Assembly (NCBI GenBank): GCA_033220425.1
Contig: CM065647.1
Location: 4,402,001 to 4,466,000, forward strand
Source of the DNA: Lepraria neglecta
Taxonomy: Eukaryota > Ascomycota > Lecanoromycetes > Lecanorales > Stereocaulaceae
DNA length: 64,000 nucleotides
Direction: 5' to 3'
Shown: positions 50,419-61,432 of the stretch, one piece after another
Layout: every line of letters starts with the position of its first letter
Position numbering within the stretch: position 1 is the first letter of the stretch
The notes under the pieces: model-generated
Told to the model about the DNA's origin: nothing
Seen by the model: the letters and a program-made list of their open reading frames with translations, nothing else
Database searches by the model: none
Program-made: the position numbers and the translations under genes

Positions 50419-50713
50419 GATGCTCTATGGCTAACATCACACTAGAACACAATCCGTGTCAACCACAAAAGCTCTCAGGCACTCCATAAGGCTCTTAGAT
50501 TTACTTTCTCTTCAAGCTGTCAATCGGCAGCCAAACATCTAGAGCGCGGCTGCCTCGCTAGCCACCGGAGCTTATAAACTCCGACATTGTTTTCATTTTG
50601 GCCGGCTTCTGCCTGCCTTTCCTCACACTGAATCAAAGACGCGTTTGTATATAGTCTGTCTTGTACATAGCCATTCCTGAGGTCCTAGGCGCTCATGAAA
50701 CTTGTCCGGAAAC
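50419..50713. promoter_or_regulatory. Short divergent promoter between IMH1 and LNP1
   Basis: 295 bases separate the start codons of two endomembrane genes, a Golgi tether and an ER-junction protein. No specific motif is recognised. Confidence 0.4.
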
Positions 50714-52039
50714 ATGGTCTCTCTTTGGCCTTGGAAGGTAATTCTGGATGATCCTGTAGAGCGGCATTGACTGACCAACTTTAGGGCGATGACAACTCGC
50801 CAGCCTCATTCGAGAAGGCGCTTTCTACCCTTTCCGCCAAGATAACGAAGACCAACAGCAAGCTCGATAGTCTTCGGCAGCGATCAAGGCGTCTGAGCGT
50901 TCTTTGGACCTTGTACGCAGGCTTCGCCTACCTACTATACACAATAATCCTTGTCCTCGTTGTTGGCTGGAGAAACTGGGGGCCAGCAGAATATGCAGCA
51001 GTCACCGCTGGACCAATAATGTGGGCAGGATACTATGCTTCTGCTGCATGTTTCTAACTAAAGGGTTTCTAGCATATATCTGATCAGGCGTGGGCTATCG
51101 GCGTACTACGAATATCGGACTTCAAGCGTTCAAAGTCAACTCGATGAATTGCAGAAGCAAAGGGACACCACCATAGAGAAACTCAAGACCGCCACAAAGT
51201 ATAATAGCACGCAAGAGTTGCTGAAGAAATATGGCGGCACACCAACCCTAAAAGCGAAGCCAGCTGGAGATTCTGATCGCAAGAGTACCCCGAAACAGGA
51301 GAACTCAGGAACGCCGAAAGTTGGAAGAACCGGAATCGGACCTCCACCAACCGCAAACATACCTGGAAGAGACGTACAAACATCTCAACAGAGCACTCCC
51401 CAACGTGCAACACCTCAAGTACAAAGTCCACTAGTGCAGCAGCCTCCGCTCTCCGCCGCAGGGGGGTCACCGCCTAATCGGAGACCTCTATCGCCGCAGG
51501 AAGAATTCGCCCCAAATGCCTTTTCGGCTCCGCCGCAATACGTTCAGGCTAGCGAAGGATCACGATGGTATGATAGAATAATGGACGTACTTTTGGGAGA
51601 AGATGAGACATTGCCTAGAGCTCGCTTGGCACTTATTTGCAACAAATGCAGGCTTGTAAATGGACAAGCGCCCCCAGGAGTGAAGCGCTTAGAAGACGTG
51701 GGCAAGTGGCGTTGTGGAGGTTGCGGCACAATGAATGGCGAGGAGAGTGAAGCGAAGAAGATTGTTGCAAGTATCAAAGAGCAGGCTTCATCCGAGGCAG
51801 GGTACGAAGAAGAAGCGCGAGCCGAGATTCCTGTCTCAAAGGGCAAGAATACTAGTAATAACCCAGTTTCCGCGGCTGCAGACGAAGAAAGCGATATCAC
51901 TCAGTATTCTTCTGAAAGCTCGGAAGACAACCCGGAGATGCAAGAGATTAAGGAGAAGGCCGCTGCCTCTGTGGAGGAGGCCGATGCTCCAAGGCGACGC
52001 TCGACTCGACCAAAAAGAGGTGGGAAGAAAGCCGGTTAG
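50714..52039 (+). CDS. LNP1: Lunapark family ER three-way-junction protein
   Basis: Three exons (50714-50737, 50785-51020, 51073-52039) give 408 residues. Lunapark stabilises three-way junctions of the ER network. The N-terminus MVSLWPWK is spliced to a coiled-coil segment, followed by two membrane helices (LYAGFAYLLYTIILVLVVGW and a second after NWGPAEYAAVTAGP). The second coiled coil is RDTTIEKLKTATKYNST with the conserved TQELLKKYGG. After a Pro/Gln-rich linker comes the zinc ribbon: ICNKCRLVNGQAPPG and WRCGGCGTMNG supply the four cysteines. The tail is acidic, then basic (RRRSTRPKRGGKK). Confidence 0.93.
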
Positions 52040-52507
52040 CGCAACAGGAGGAGGTTTTTACCAGACATCAAAAAACGAGATTGCAAAGCTTCACAGCATG
52101 AATTGCTTGCTGAAAAGAAAAGAGCATTCCAAAGTAACTATCATCTTGGCGAGCATAAAATATACGGTCACCGTCCATCGACATTGCGCCTCGTCGAGCG
52201 CTTCATAACTACCCGATCTCGCTCAGTCGATCCCAAAAGCTGCGAGTACCATATTGGAGAAGATGGTAAAGAGAACGGATTCGAGCGCTGCTTCTGTCCG
52301 AATTGTGGCCACACCCAAGGTTTGAAGCTCACCAATAGCCCCTTGGAGACCGTGTTGAGTCGGTCGATGTCCAACACGAGGTCATGGGAGGTCTGTTGGA
52401 AGCGAATTTTAAGGTCCTCCAGAGCCCGAATGTGAAGTAATGTGGATCAAAATAAGAAACGTCGTTCCGAGGCTTTCACTCCTTCCACATCCGAATAGCT
52501 TTCTCTC
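52040..52507. other. Intergenic region downstream of LNP1
   Basis: A plus-strand frame (52103-52435) contains FERCFCPNCGHTQGL, a Cys pair reminiscent of a zinc ribbon, but its start lacks a good context and nothing else supports a gene. It may be read as an extended 3' region of LNP1. Confidence 0.3.
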
Positions 52508-52705
52508 TTACTTCTTCTCCCACTCTGCCTTGATCCTTGCTCGTCTGTCTGCCTGTGTTTCATGGACGGGCGGCTTTGGTCGATGAGTAGCCTCAGGCTT
52601 GTCGGAGGCTTTTGGCGCGCCCTTGCGAGTAGACCGTCCGCCGCGGGAGCTCTCAGCCTCGAGCTTTTCCTTCCTCTCTTTCCTATGTGCGAGACTGCTC
52701 TTGTA

Positions 52706-53293
52706 TCATAGCTCTTTCGGTCTCTCTGACTCCTTGCTCCTTAAGTCTTCAAATTCCTTGTTGCTTCCAGACGCTTGCATATTGCCAGTGTTAAAGGCAT
52801 TCGCCTCTGGCCTCCATCGGTAATCTTGTGCGTCTTGCCGGGACAATGAGGCCTTGCGCTTTTCTCCCTTCCCATGGGCGTTTCCCGTATCGAAGGCCTC
52901 TGGTGCAGATTCCCAACCGCGGTCTGAATCATCATCCATCGAGTTTGCCCTAGCTTTGCTGCTTTGGCCGGAAATCCGAGTCGCCGCGCCCCTTAACCAG
53001 CCTGCTGCTTTCCCAACATGCTCCTGTAGCACAGGGCTGAGCTCTTCAGCTATGTCTTTGGCTGCATTCTTCACGTTCTCCACGCTTGGATGGGCCCAGC
53101 TATGCCGAACAGTATTTGTGCTGATTATTATTTGGATCCTGCAAAACTGTGTTACTCCAGACTGCTGCCACTGGTATTGGGAGTAAGGTGTTACCTATTC
53201 TCTCTCATCCACGTCGCTGCCAAGGTATTCCCAGCCGTCGTCGCTGGGATGGTAGCTGGAACTGCTCTTGGTGGTGGTGTCGCTTCCAGGCAT
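52706..53293 (-). CDS. Hypothetical protein; conserved-looking C-terminus lies beyond an in-frame TGA
   Basis: The best model joins exon 1 (53293-53213, MPGSDTTTKSSSSYHPSDDGWEY...) to exon 2 (53170-52706) through a 42-nt intron, giving 181 residues. A second acceptor a little downstream would also keep the frame. The protein has a predicted helical part (VENVKNAAKDIAEELSPVL, then HVGKAAGWLRGAATRI) and repeated short DRGWESAPEAFDTGN / RWRPEANAFNTGN segments. The frame ends at TGA (52708-52706). It then stays open for a further 64 codons of strongly charged, protein-like sequence (SLAHRKERKEKLEAE ... RRARIKAEWEKK) to a TAA at 52510-52508. I do not recognise the family. Confidence 0.5.
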
Positions 53294-53459
53294 CTTGGTG
53301 AGTGGCTAAGTGTTGGTCAGATGTCATGGAAATGAGCCCATGATATGCCCAGGCGTTGACTCAGATGTCTCGCAATCTGAGAAAATTGGGGGCTTGTTTG
53401 TTACACAATTTGGCGGCTAGGTGGTTTCACAGGATGTGTTGTTGCACCGTTTCATACTC

Positions 53460-54480
53460 GCCGCACCCAAGGTTGGTCAATGTTGACACGCCCAGCCAAT
53501 GTTTTATGACCCATACCGTGCTCTTGCAGCCTACATTTAGATACGCCCGTAGGTTCGATGCCTGTGTTATCGACTGAATTCGTGCTCCTACCATCCATGG
53601 ACGGTCGATGTTAATACTCCCAGCCAATGGTTATATCCCAATCCCTGCTCTCGCAGCCTACAATCATACAAGTCGCTGGCTTCGATAATCGTGTTGTCGA
53701 CCGAGTTCATGCTCCTATCATCTACGGACGGTCAATGTTGACACGCCCCAACCAATGTTTATGGTACATTCCATGCTCTCACGTTCTATGTTTACGCACG
53801 TTGATGCCTTCGATAACTGTGTTATTGACCGAGTTTACACTCCTGTCATCCATGGACGGTCGATTTTGACACTCCCCATTTTTATTTCTATCTCAAACCT
53901 TGCTCTCACAGCCCACAGTCATATACAATGGTAGCTTCGATAAACTTTCTATTGGCTGACACTGTGCTTCAACTCCTACACTACGATAACACTGGCGACT
54001 CAAATAGAAGCGTTACCGTCACACAATATACTCTTAGCCTTGCACAACAGGCATGTGGGTAGCTGCAACAGATGTTCTATTTGGCCGACATCGCGTTTGG
54101 ATGGCGCACGACGGCTGCTTTTGAGGGCTTCGATGACCGTGTTATCGACTAAGTCCACGCTCTCCTCATCCACTGATACTCGTTTGGGCCACTTGGATGC
54201 ATATTTTATCGTCACAGCTTATACTTCTAGCCTGGTACGACTTTCACGCGGCTACCTCGATCAATACTCTCTCAGCTAAAATCATGCTTCAACTTCTAAG
54301 CGACAGTCAACACAGGGGGCTTTGATAGGTTTAGGGTTGTCACATAACATGCGTCCAGCCTTGTACAACGGACATGGTGGTAGCTCCGATGAGTGTTTTG
54401 TCAGCTGACACTGTGCTCTCGACCCTTGGGGAGAGGCGATGTTGCTGTTCGATAAACAGGCTCTCGTTCTGATTGATGCT
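53460..54480. repeat. Diverged tandem repeat, unit about 127 bp
   Basis: Four clear copies have cores (CATCCATGGACGGTCGATGTT and variants) at about 53475, 53603, 53730 and 53858, a spacing of 127-128 bp. Each unit also carries GTGTTATCGACCGAGT, GCTCCTA and CCAATG blocks plus a 'CTCTCGCAGCC' segment. Weaker copies follow at about 53938, 54130, 54257 and 54386 (GATGACCGTGTTATCGACTA, GATCAATACTCTCTCAGCT and similar). No open frame or transposon end accompanies it. Confidence 0.8.
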
Positions 54481-54899
54481 CTCAGTCTGGTGAAACTGTC
54501 AGGTCTATGGCTCTGGTGGGTACATGATTGACCAAGATTCTACTGTTGGCCCCAAAGGCGGTCGAAGTCGGTAGCTCCAGTCAAGACAGAATCATACCAG
54601 AAGATGCTAGCGAGTCCTTGTGTCTGTGTATCTGAATGCTTTCATTGTCTAAAATATGCAAGAAGTTTGTTGAAGTACCGGAGGATAATGGTAACGCACC
54701 GGAGTAAGAAGTCACGAACAGTGGTCAGTTGGCTCTGCTTCGACTCAATATGCTTCAACGTCAACTCCTTTCATATTACTTTATTTTTTGGTTCAGAACC
54801 GTAGTCTCAGACCCTGTTTCTACATATTGCTCCGCTCAACATTAAAATCTTCTATGCCGTATTATACTCTATGATCAGTTGTAGCACTTTTCCTCATCT

Positions 54900-57800
54900 C
54901 TAATAAACACCCACATCCCCTCCAACACCACACACAGCCTCCCAGACTCTATCACCAAGTCTATACTTGACCAGTCCAGCAAAGACCATCAGATCCCTCG
55001 CACTCCCTAGCAACTCCTCGCTAATTTCCCTATTTGTACCTCCCTCTCCACCCCCGTATTGACGTGATGCTAGTAATTCCCTCTGCTTGCCGATAGCTGT
55101 GATAGTCCATAGAAGGAGGGGTCCGATATTCCGAGAGACGACGGGTGACAGGGCATTGAATGCTGTGGCGGAGGCGCGGATCGTGGGAATGGAGGCGTGG
55201 GCTTGGAGGGGAAGAAGGTTCATGGAGCCGATTATCTAGAAGAGTCAGTATGCAACAGTAGGTGACGAAAAGGTGCAGAGTGAAAAGAACTCGTTCTTAC
55301 ATCAATTGCTTCAGTCCACTGACCGGCCGCAACTTTACTCTTAGCTTCGTTCATTCTAAGTAGCGTGCCGCAAGCCTCGCGAGTCGCTGGGCGGATATTT
55401 TGAGCATAAAGTGTGTTCGCTTGGTAGAGGCCGATCATGTTCCTAGCTAGGACTACTGGGTCGTCGACAGCGGTCAGGCTCAACGTGCTATTATCTGGCT
55501 GCTGCTGTTGAATCTGATCCGGCTGTATAATGGCTCTTGGCTTTAGTGGTTGAATGCGCATTTGTTCTTGCCCGATGTCGACTGCGATGGCTTCGGAGAG
55601 GGCACGATTGACGATGGAGATGACGTTTTCGTAATCCTCTGCTAGGTGGTAGAGCAGTACCGCGTCTGTTACTCGGCCATTGTCGTCTGCAACACTGGCT
55701 GCCTGGATTGTGATTAGTTTGAGGAATTCCTCTTGGTCCGATAGGGCGATGAGCTTCAAGCGTTTTCCGATGGCTCCTTTCAGTCGTGTGCCATCACTCT
55801 TGATGTCGCCGAGTAACTGCGCGAACTCTCGGGTCTCGAGGACCAGCTCGCGTAAGGCCTCGTGGCATAATTCTGACTGGGATTTGCTCATTGCTCCTGG
55901 GAGACCGGCGTTCAGACAGATCAACGTCAGGTAGTCAACAGCAGCTTCGACGTTGCCTGCTCTGAAGTCTCGGGTATAATAGCCTATCATGCGTCCAAAG
56001 CTAATTTGAGGAAGCTCCTTAGTGTTGAAGGTCACTAGTAAACGGTCAGATAAACAATTGCGAGAGCTCCTCGAAGACATGACTTACGAAGTTCAGTCTC
56101 AGTGACCGAGAAGTCAGACACACGCAACAACCCATAGTAGTCTAAGGCAATAGCAAAATGCACTGCCGCAACATATGAGTATGAGTACAAGTACGACACT
56201 GCCTGCTCAAACATGCCACCCAGTATTTGCAGGAAGAAGAATGTGCCGTAGCCACCCATTCCCTCTGCTCCCTTAGAGAAATGTCGTTGGCCGATTTCAC
56301 GGATAGTTTCTCGTACTTCTTCCAATCCAAAAACATCGCCTGCACTCTCTTCAACGCGATTTACTTCTCTGGCAAGACTGAATTGAAGCCATATCCAATC
56401 TTCGACTCCTTGTTGAATGCTATCAATGCTTCGCTTGCTAAGTTCGCAGCGACCGATGATCTTGTAGCAAGCCAGTTGGTAAGGGTCGTTCTGATTATCT
56501 GGCGCGACTCGGGTCTGCTTTGAGTATTCCCGATTGATGTGATCTTGGACTTTCCTCTCTAATCTCCTGTCTGGGCTGTTTGCGTAGCTGGTAATGTAGG
56601 TCACCAGATTCCGGTCGATGGTTTTGAAAGCAGTGGCGTTGGAAACCACGTATTCGGCGGCTTCTTTGACAAGGCCACTCCTTAGCAGGAAAAAGACCAG
56701 AGCCCAGCAGTAGTCATCGTCGAGTGTTTTGAGTTCAGTCCCATCTGGTATTAGATCTCTCCGTGCGGTACGGATCCTGATGTACGCTCGAACTTTGTTA
56801 ATAGTCGTAGGTACACCTCCGAGATTGGCTTCCTTTGGATTCCTAGCAACAAGGCCCTCGAGCTGCTCCAAGAAAGCTTTCTCTAAACAGCGCCTTGAGC
56901 CATCAACGATCCTCTTCCGTATCTTCATGCCCTTTGCAGAGTTCGGGACCTCGTCAAGATAGTCGCCCGCGAATTGTCGTTCTTTTGCTTTCTTCTCTCC
57001 CACCATTTCCATCAACGCATCATAAGAATCTGCAAGCTGCCTCGGTGACTCTCCTCCAGGTTGGTTCTCAACGCTCTTGAGTTCTTGCAGTATTGGATAC
57101 TGGACTTCATCTAGGCGGGCGCGATTTAGAGCCTGCACCTTCTCCGCAAATTTACGTTGCTTCTCCCGCAAGTATCGATCGTCTTGAGCGAGTGGTGCTG
57201 CAGTGGTCTTCTCTGCCACACCCGCAAAGAGCGTGGCGTTCCCAGACCCTACGCCCGGCGTGCCAATGACAGATTTCTGGAGGCTCGATTGTCCGAATAT
57301 GCTTCGATTCAGAGTAGATCTCCCAGGAGTCTTCATACCGGAGCGACCCCTCCTCGTAGATTTCCCAAAGGCGCCCTTTCCTCCTGGGGTACCTGTAGAA
57401 TCATCTAAAGCATCTGCATTCTTGGGCATGAGCCCGAAATGCTCGTAAATCTTCTTTCGCTGAAGCTCCCAGTTGATGTCTACATTCTCCTCAAGGTATG
57501 CATCGAAATTCCGCTGCGCTCGTTCCAATCCTTCGGATATCATCTTGAGTGTTGACTGCTGCTGCAATTGTTCGACATACTTGTGCGTGTCTGGGTCCCA
57601 GTCGGGCGGTCCTTGTACAGTCCCGTAGGATGGCTGAACAGCAAGTGAGTCCAGATCACGACGTGTGGTGCCAGGGTTGACACCTGACGCTGCCAGAAGG
57701 TAGTGCGCCCTGCTATCCGCTGCTCTTCCACCCTGAGCCTGTGCTCCCACTCCTCCTATTTCCCTCACTCTCTTTGCAATATCACTCAGGCCCAATTGCA

Positions 57801-58503
57801 GACTCGGCATGTCCCTAAATCCAGGTCCCCCATCAGCATCATGCGTTCTCTTCCTTCCCTTCTCAAGCAAGTTATCAAAGTATGCTGGCTGCGGCGCTTT
57901 AGGTGCCCCTTGCGTTTCCTGACCATCTTGCTGTTGTTGCTGCTCTTGCGCTGTTTGGCCTAATGGATTGTTTTGCTGTTGTTGAGGTTGCTGTGGAGCG
58001 AAGAGCGAAGATCCAGCAGGCGGATTGGTAGCTGCATTATTCGGGGCTCCGAAAAGGCTTGAGCCACCTGCTGGTGGAGCACTTTCGAAAAGTCCTCCAC
58101 CTCCAGAGCTCGTTTGTTGTTGTGAGGCTCCCAGATTTGAGAATAGTCCTCCACCAGAACTCTGCTGTTGCGGTTGCGAAGTTCCCAAATTTGAGAAAAG
58201 TCCTCCCCCTCCAGAGCTACTCTGTTGCTGTGGCTGCGAGGTTCCAAGATTCGAAAACAAGCTAGGCTTCTGCTCTCCCCCAGTATTAGGAAATAATGAC
58301 GACGAACCCGACTGCTGCTGAGGCTGCGAAGTAGTAGGACTGCCGAAGATATTAATCGACGGTATAGAAGACTGTTGTTGAGGCTGCGAGCTCCCAAGGT
58401 TGCCAAAGAGCGAACTCGTCTGCGGAGCTGAAGACTGTGCGGAGGTCGTGGGATTGCCGAAGAGGTTTGATGTTGGCTTCGAGGTACCGAATATGGAGGA
58501 CAT
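54900..58503 (-). CDS. NIC96: Nucleoporin Nic96 (Nup93 family) with FG-rich N-terminus
   Basis: Three exons (58503-56088, 56034-55301, 55235-54900) give 1161 residues. Nic96 is the scaffold nucleoporin that anchors the Nsp1-Nup49-Nup57 channel complex at the inner ring of the nuclear pore. The first ~200 residues are FG-repeat-like: MSSIFGTSKPTSNLFGNP, then repeated SLFGNLGSSQPQQQ and GLFSNLGTSQPQQQSS units. The Nic96 domain begins near LLEKGRKRTHD and runs to the end as an all-helical scaffold (FAEKVQALNRARLDEVQYP, YCWALVFFLLRSGLVKEAAEYV, LGGMFEQAVSYLYS, AAVHFAIALDYYGLLR). The length agrees with large filamentous-fungal Nic96 proteins; yeast Nic96 is 839 residues. Confidence 0.95.
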
Positions 58504-58587
58504 GATGAATGGTAGCTAAAGCAGAGAGCTGCTCTGCAATCGCGTGGTGTAGAAGTTCGAAACGCGTTGAAGCTTCAAACACAAATA

Positions 58588-58611
58588 TTTAGCCCTAGCC
58601 CTAGCGCTAGT
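58588..58611. repeat. Interstitial telomere-like tract
   Basis: TTTAGCCCTAGCCCTAGCGC resembles the complement of degenerate TTAGGG-type repeats. It lies 85 bp upstream of the NIC96 start and just outside the TIR element, whose arms carry the same motif. Confidence 0.5.
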
Positions 58612-58640
58612 ATAAGTAGATTATCGCGGGTGTTAAAATT

Positions 58641-59186
58641 AGGAACCCCCCTTTTGCTACGTTAACCCCCCCCCCCCAAATACGGTTAGTAAGCCCTAGC
58701 CCTAACCGCCCTGCCGCAACCTGGAAGGCACCCCCAGGACTAAGCCACCCCAGCGTCCACCATCAAAACATCGACCTTCTCGTCCAATTCATCCACTACC
58801 TTACCCTTATCCAGCTGCAAAACCCCCCTGACTGCCTATGAGCAGGCATTTGGGACGAGCTCTATCTCCTGATCAAGTAACATGTGGGCCCACAGGGCTA
58901 TGCGGTCACCACCTACCAAAGCAAAACAAATAAGCTTGGGATAAAAAGAAAAGTCAGGGTTATTTGTGATCGAGGGCGCCGCATACGTCAGAAGTAGTAA
59001 TTTGCTAGGAAAACTATGTACCTTTCCCAACGCAACCTCCACCGAAGTCTGCCGTGCAGTAACTGTTCTTCGCCATTTGGCCCCCGGGGCCACTTCCAGG
59101 GTGCCGCGGGGCTGGTTAGGGCTAGGGTTGCTAACCGCATTTGGGGGGGGGGGGTTAACGTAACAAAAAGGGGGTTAATGTAATGA
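58641..59186. mobile_element. Non-autonomous TIR element with G/C-run and telomere-like arms
   Basis: Two inverted arms of about 100 bp face each other. Reading inward, both have AACCCCC, CTTTTxGYTACGTTAAC, a run of 12-13 C, AAATRCGGTTAGYAA, CCCTAGCCCTAACC, and then GGCACC/TGGAAG blocks. The left arm starts near 58641 and the right ends near 59186, giving about 545 bp. No transposase is present. On the minus strand a short frame starts MAKNSYCTADFGGG at 59075, and a separate tail QLDKGKVVDELDEKVDVL ends in TAG near 58742. These could be captured host-gene fragments. I could not identify a target-site duplication, so the class is uncertain. Confidence 0.65.
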
Positions 59187-60021
59187 GACCCAATTCCCAA
59201 TTCCAAAAGCCACAGACATCACGCAAGAAGCACTGAATGGTTTATTCTTTGGGGTATTACCCTGAGAAACAGTCCATATGGAACTCAGTGGCCCATGCGA
59301 TGTGTAATCAATGCCTGTAACTAGAGCTTCCAAAGCAACTTCGTAGGTCGTCCGGATTCTTTTGTCACCCGCAAGAGTGCAAGCATCAGACGATGATCCA
59401 TTTGCTCCACTAAACCTGTAACACGATCATGTCGGCTGCTTTCTGCACCGGCTTGGAATTCAGCTGGCTGTAGTCCAGCTGAAAGGATTAATGTCAACAG
59501 CCGGCGTCTTTATTCTAACGGCTTGTGCGGTGGCAGAAATATCCAAGCCCTGACCCGGAAGGGCATTTACCCTGGCGGTGGCCGCCATCAAGTCAATCGA
59601 TGGGATAGCAGTTCTTTCAGCTATAAGGCCGCATCCTCTCTACCTTACGCAAACTAGGTCGCCTTCCAGGACTTGCTGTCGTGCTTGCGTCAATACGACA
59701 CTCGTCTCAACTTCACTTGCACTATGCTCCTCCACCTTGACTTTCAATGCTGTGTTCGCCAATCTAAGGTTGCACTAGGATAAGGAAGCACGCAGCCCTG
59801 AGCTAATTGAAACGGGGGTGAACTGTTGTTTTCTTATTTCCTATAAAGTATAAAGTCTTTCTCGCATTATTAACTGATTGAAGAAGCCAAGAACATAACC
59901 TGAATATTCCATCAGCTTATTAGAAGGAGCAGGAAGTCATACGAGACCTCCGCATACTTTTGTCCCAACATTATCCCCCGCACGGGATTTTTGGCCACTG
60001 GTTGGTCTGAAAAGACTATCA
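59187..60021. other. Intergenic region
   Basis: No gene or repeat recognised between the TIR element and the secreted-protein gene. Confidence 0.4.
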
Positions 60022-60795
60022 CTACCCCTGTATGCTCAAACAGACGTTATCGAGCAACGGATCCACCCCAATCACATCATTCTGCACTGCCGTAAGTGAA
60101 ATGAATACCTCCGAGAGCCCCTTGAAATTGTTTGGAAATGTTACAGTGCCAAAGGTAGCAAGAGGGGTACCAGGTCCCGGGTTTGTATTTTGATTGGGAT
60201 ACTCGTACTCATATGTGACGCTTCTGGCCCCTGAACGCTTGTTTCCCACAAACAGAACGGTGCAGCCATTAGCGTTACTTGTCAAAGCTCCGTTCGTAAC
60301 AAGACAGGCCAGGCGCAGGGATGTGAGGGTGAATGTATCCTTGGGTCCACCCGTTGCAGTCGTGTTGATCTGCAAAGCAGGGGAGCCGCCGTAGAGATCC
60401 CGGCTTTGAGTGCCGGAATTGATGATATTGGGCTGGGAAGGAATATTGAAGTATTTCTCCGCGGAATTATGTTGTGTTGCAACAACGAAGCCCAGATAGG
60501 AGATGCCTATAAATCGACAGTTGGCAAAGCCACTCTTCCCTTGAAGGAGGGCATGAAGATATATATTTACCTTTGTATGTCCCAACAGGATCTGTCGCGG
60601 GATCGAAGCCCCCAGGATTTTCTGGGAGATCATCAAACTGCCACCAGCACACGTCAGCAGCTATTGGAAGCAAGCAGCAATGACACTCACTTTAGCGCAA
60701 TAGCTCGACTTTGCTGCCGGAGCCGCCTCAGTGGGAGTGCCGTGGGCTCGGAAGGTGGTGCTGAGTACGGCGAGGAATGTCAAAAACCGAGCCAT
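60022..60795 (-). CDS. Small secreted protein, fungal FDD-motif family
   Basis: Three exons (60795-60691, 60637-60571, 60506-60022) give 218 residues. The start MARFLTFLAVLSTTFRAHG is a clear signal peptide. The mature protein opens with FDDLPENPGGFDPATDPVGTYKG, spliced to ISYLGFVVATQH, the arrangement of a fungal extracellular family (FDD...Y.G..W/Y..F). It ends in VIGVDPLLDNVCLSIQG, which sits where relatives have an Asp-rich 'DDV' strand. The composition suggests a beta-sandwich that may bind carbohydrate or the cell wall; this is inference. Conserved frame across two introns supports an active gene. It could be a wall protein or an effector. Confidence 0.75.
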
Positions 60796-61432
60796 GGTCT
60801 TGATGCAGTATGTCAACCTCAAATAGACTTTTAAGGCACTTGTCCAGGAAATATAGACAGCAGGATGGAGGATACAAGAGAATCAGAGAAATTCCTTCTC
60901 TTGACCAGTATTTAACATCGTTAGACCATGTTGATGGATGGCTCGTGTTCACCATTAAATGCGAGGTCAGCATTGAATACCGGGATGCAAGCCACACTCG
61001 TATTTATCACCCATGGAGGTTGACATAAGATAACTGTAGTCGTTTGGCGCCATCGCAATTGGTGGAAGATGGCGATCTTCTGTTGCGCTCATTTGTTGAT
61101 GGGAATGCAAGCCAAGCGAGGAGGGTCTATGACCCTCGCTAAATCTGCGTGAGCGGGTTCAATTACGAGCTTTTTGTTGGAATTCTAGCCAGGACTGCGG
61201 CCTTGGTAAGCTCGAGTCTACCAATGTGAAGGCGGATATTGCCTCGTGACAAAATATGTATACTTCTGTAACATCCCATGACCTCCACCTCACTGAGCAG
61301 GAAAACCACCGCGGGAAGGGGTCCAGCTGGAAACGGACAACGGTAAGAGCAACTTTACTGGATGAAGTAATAATTCATCTACACACAGGCCACGCCTTTT
61401 TTTAAACACGGGATTCTAGCCCTAAATTGGTT
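60796..61432. other. Intergenic region between secreted-protein gene and TIR element
   Basis: Promoter of the secreted-protein gene, and about 600 bases with no gene seen. Confidence 0.4.

Noticed and set aside
52168-52435. Overlapping plus and minus frames downstream of lunapark, one with a CPNC motif
   Set aside because: A single Cys pair and no good start or conserved context; insufficient for a gene call.
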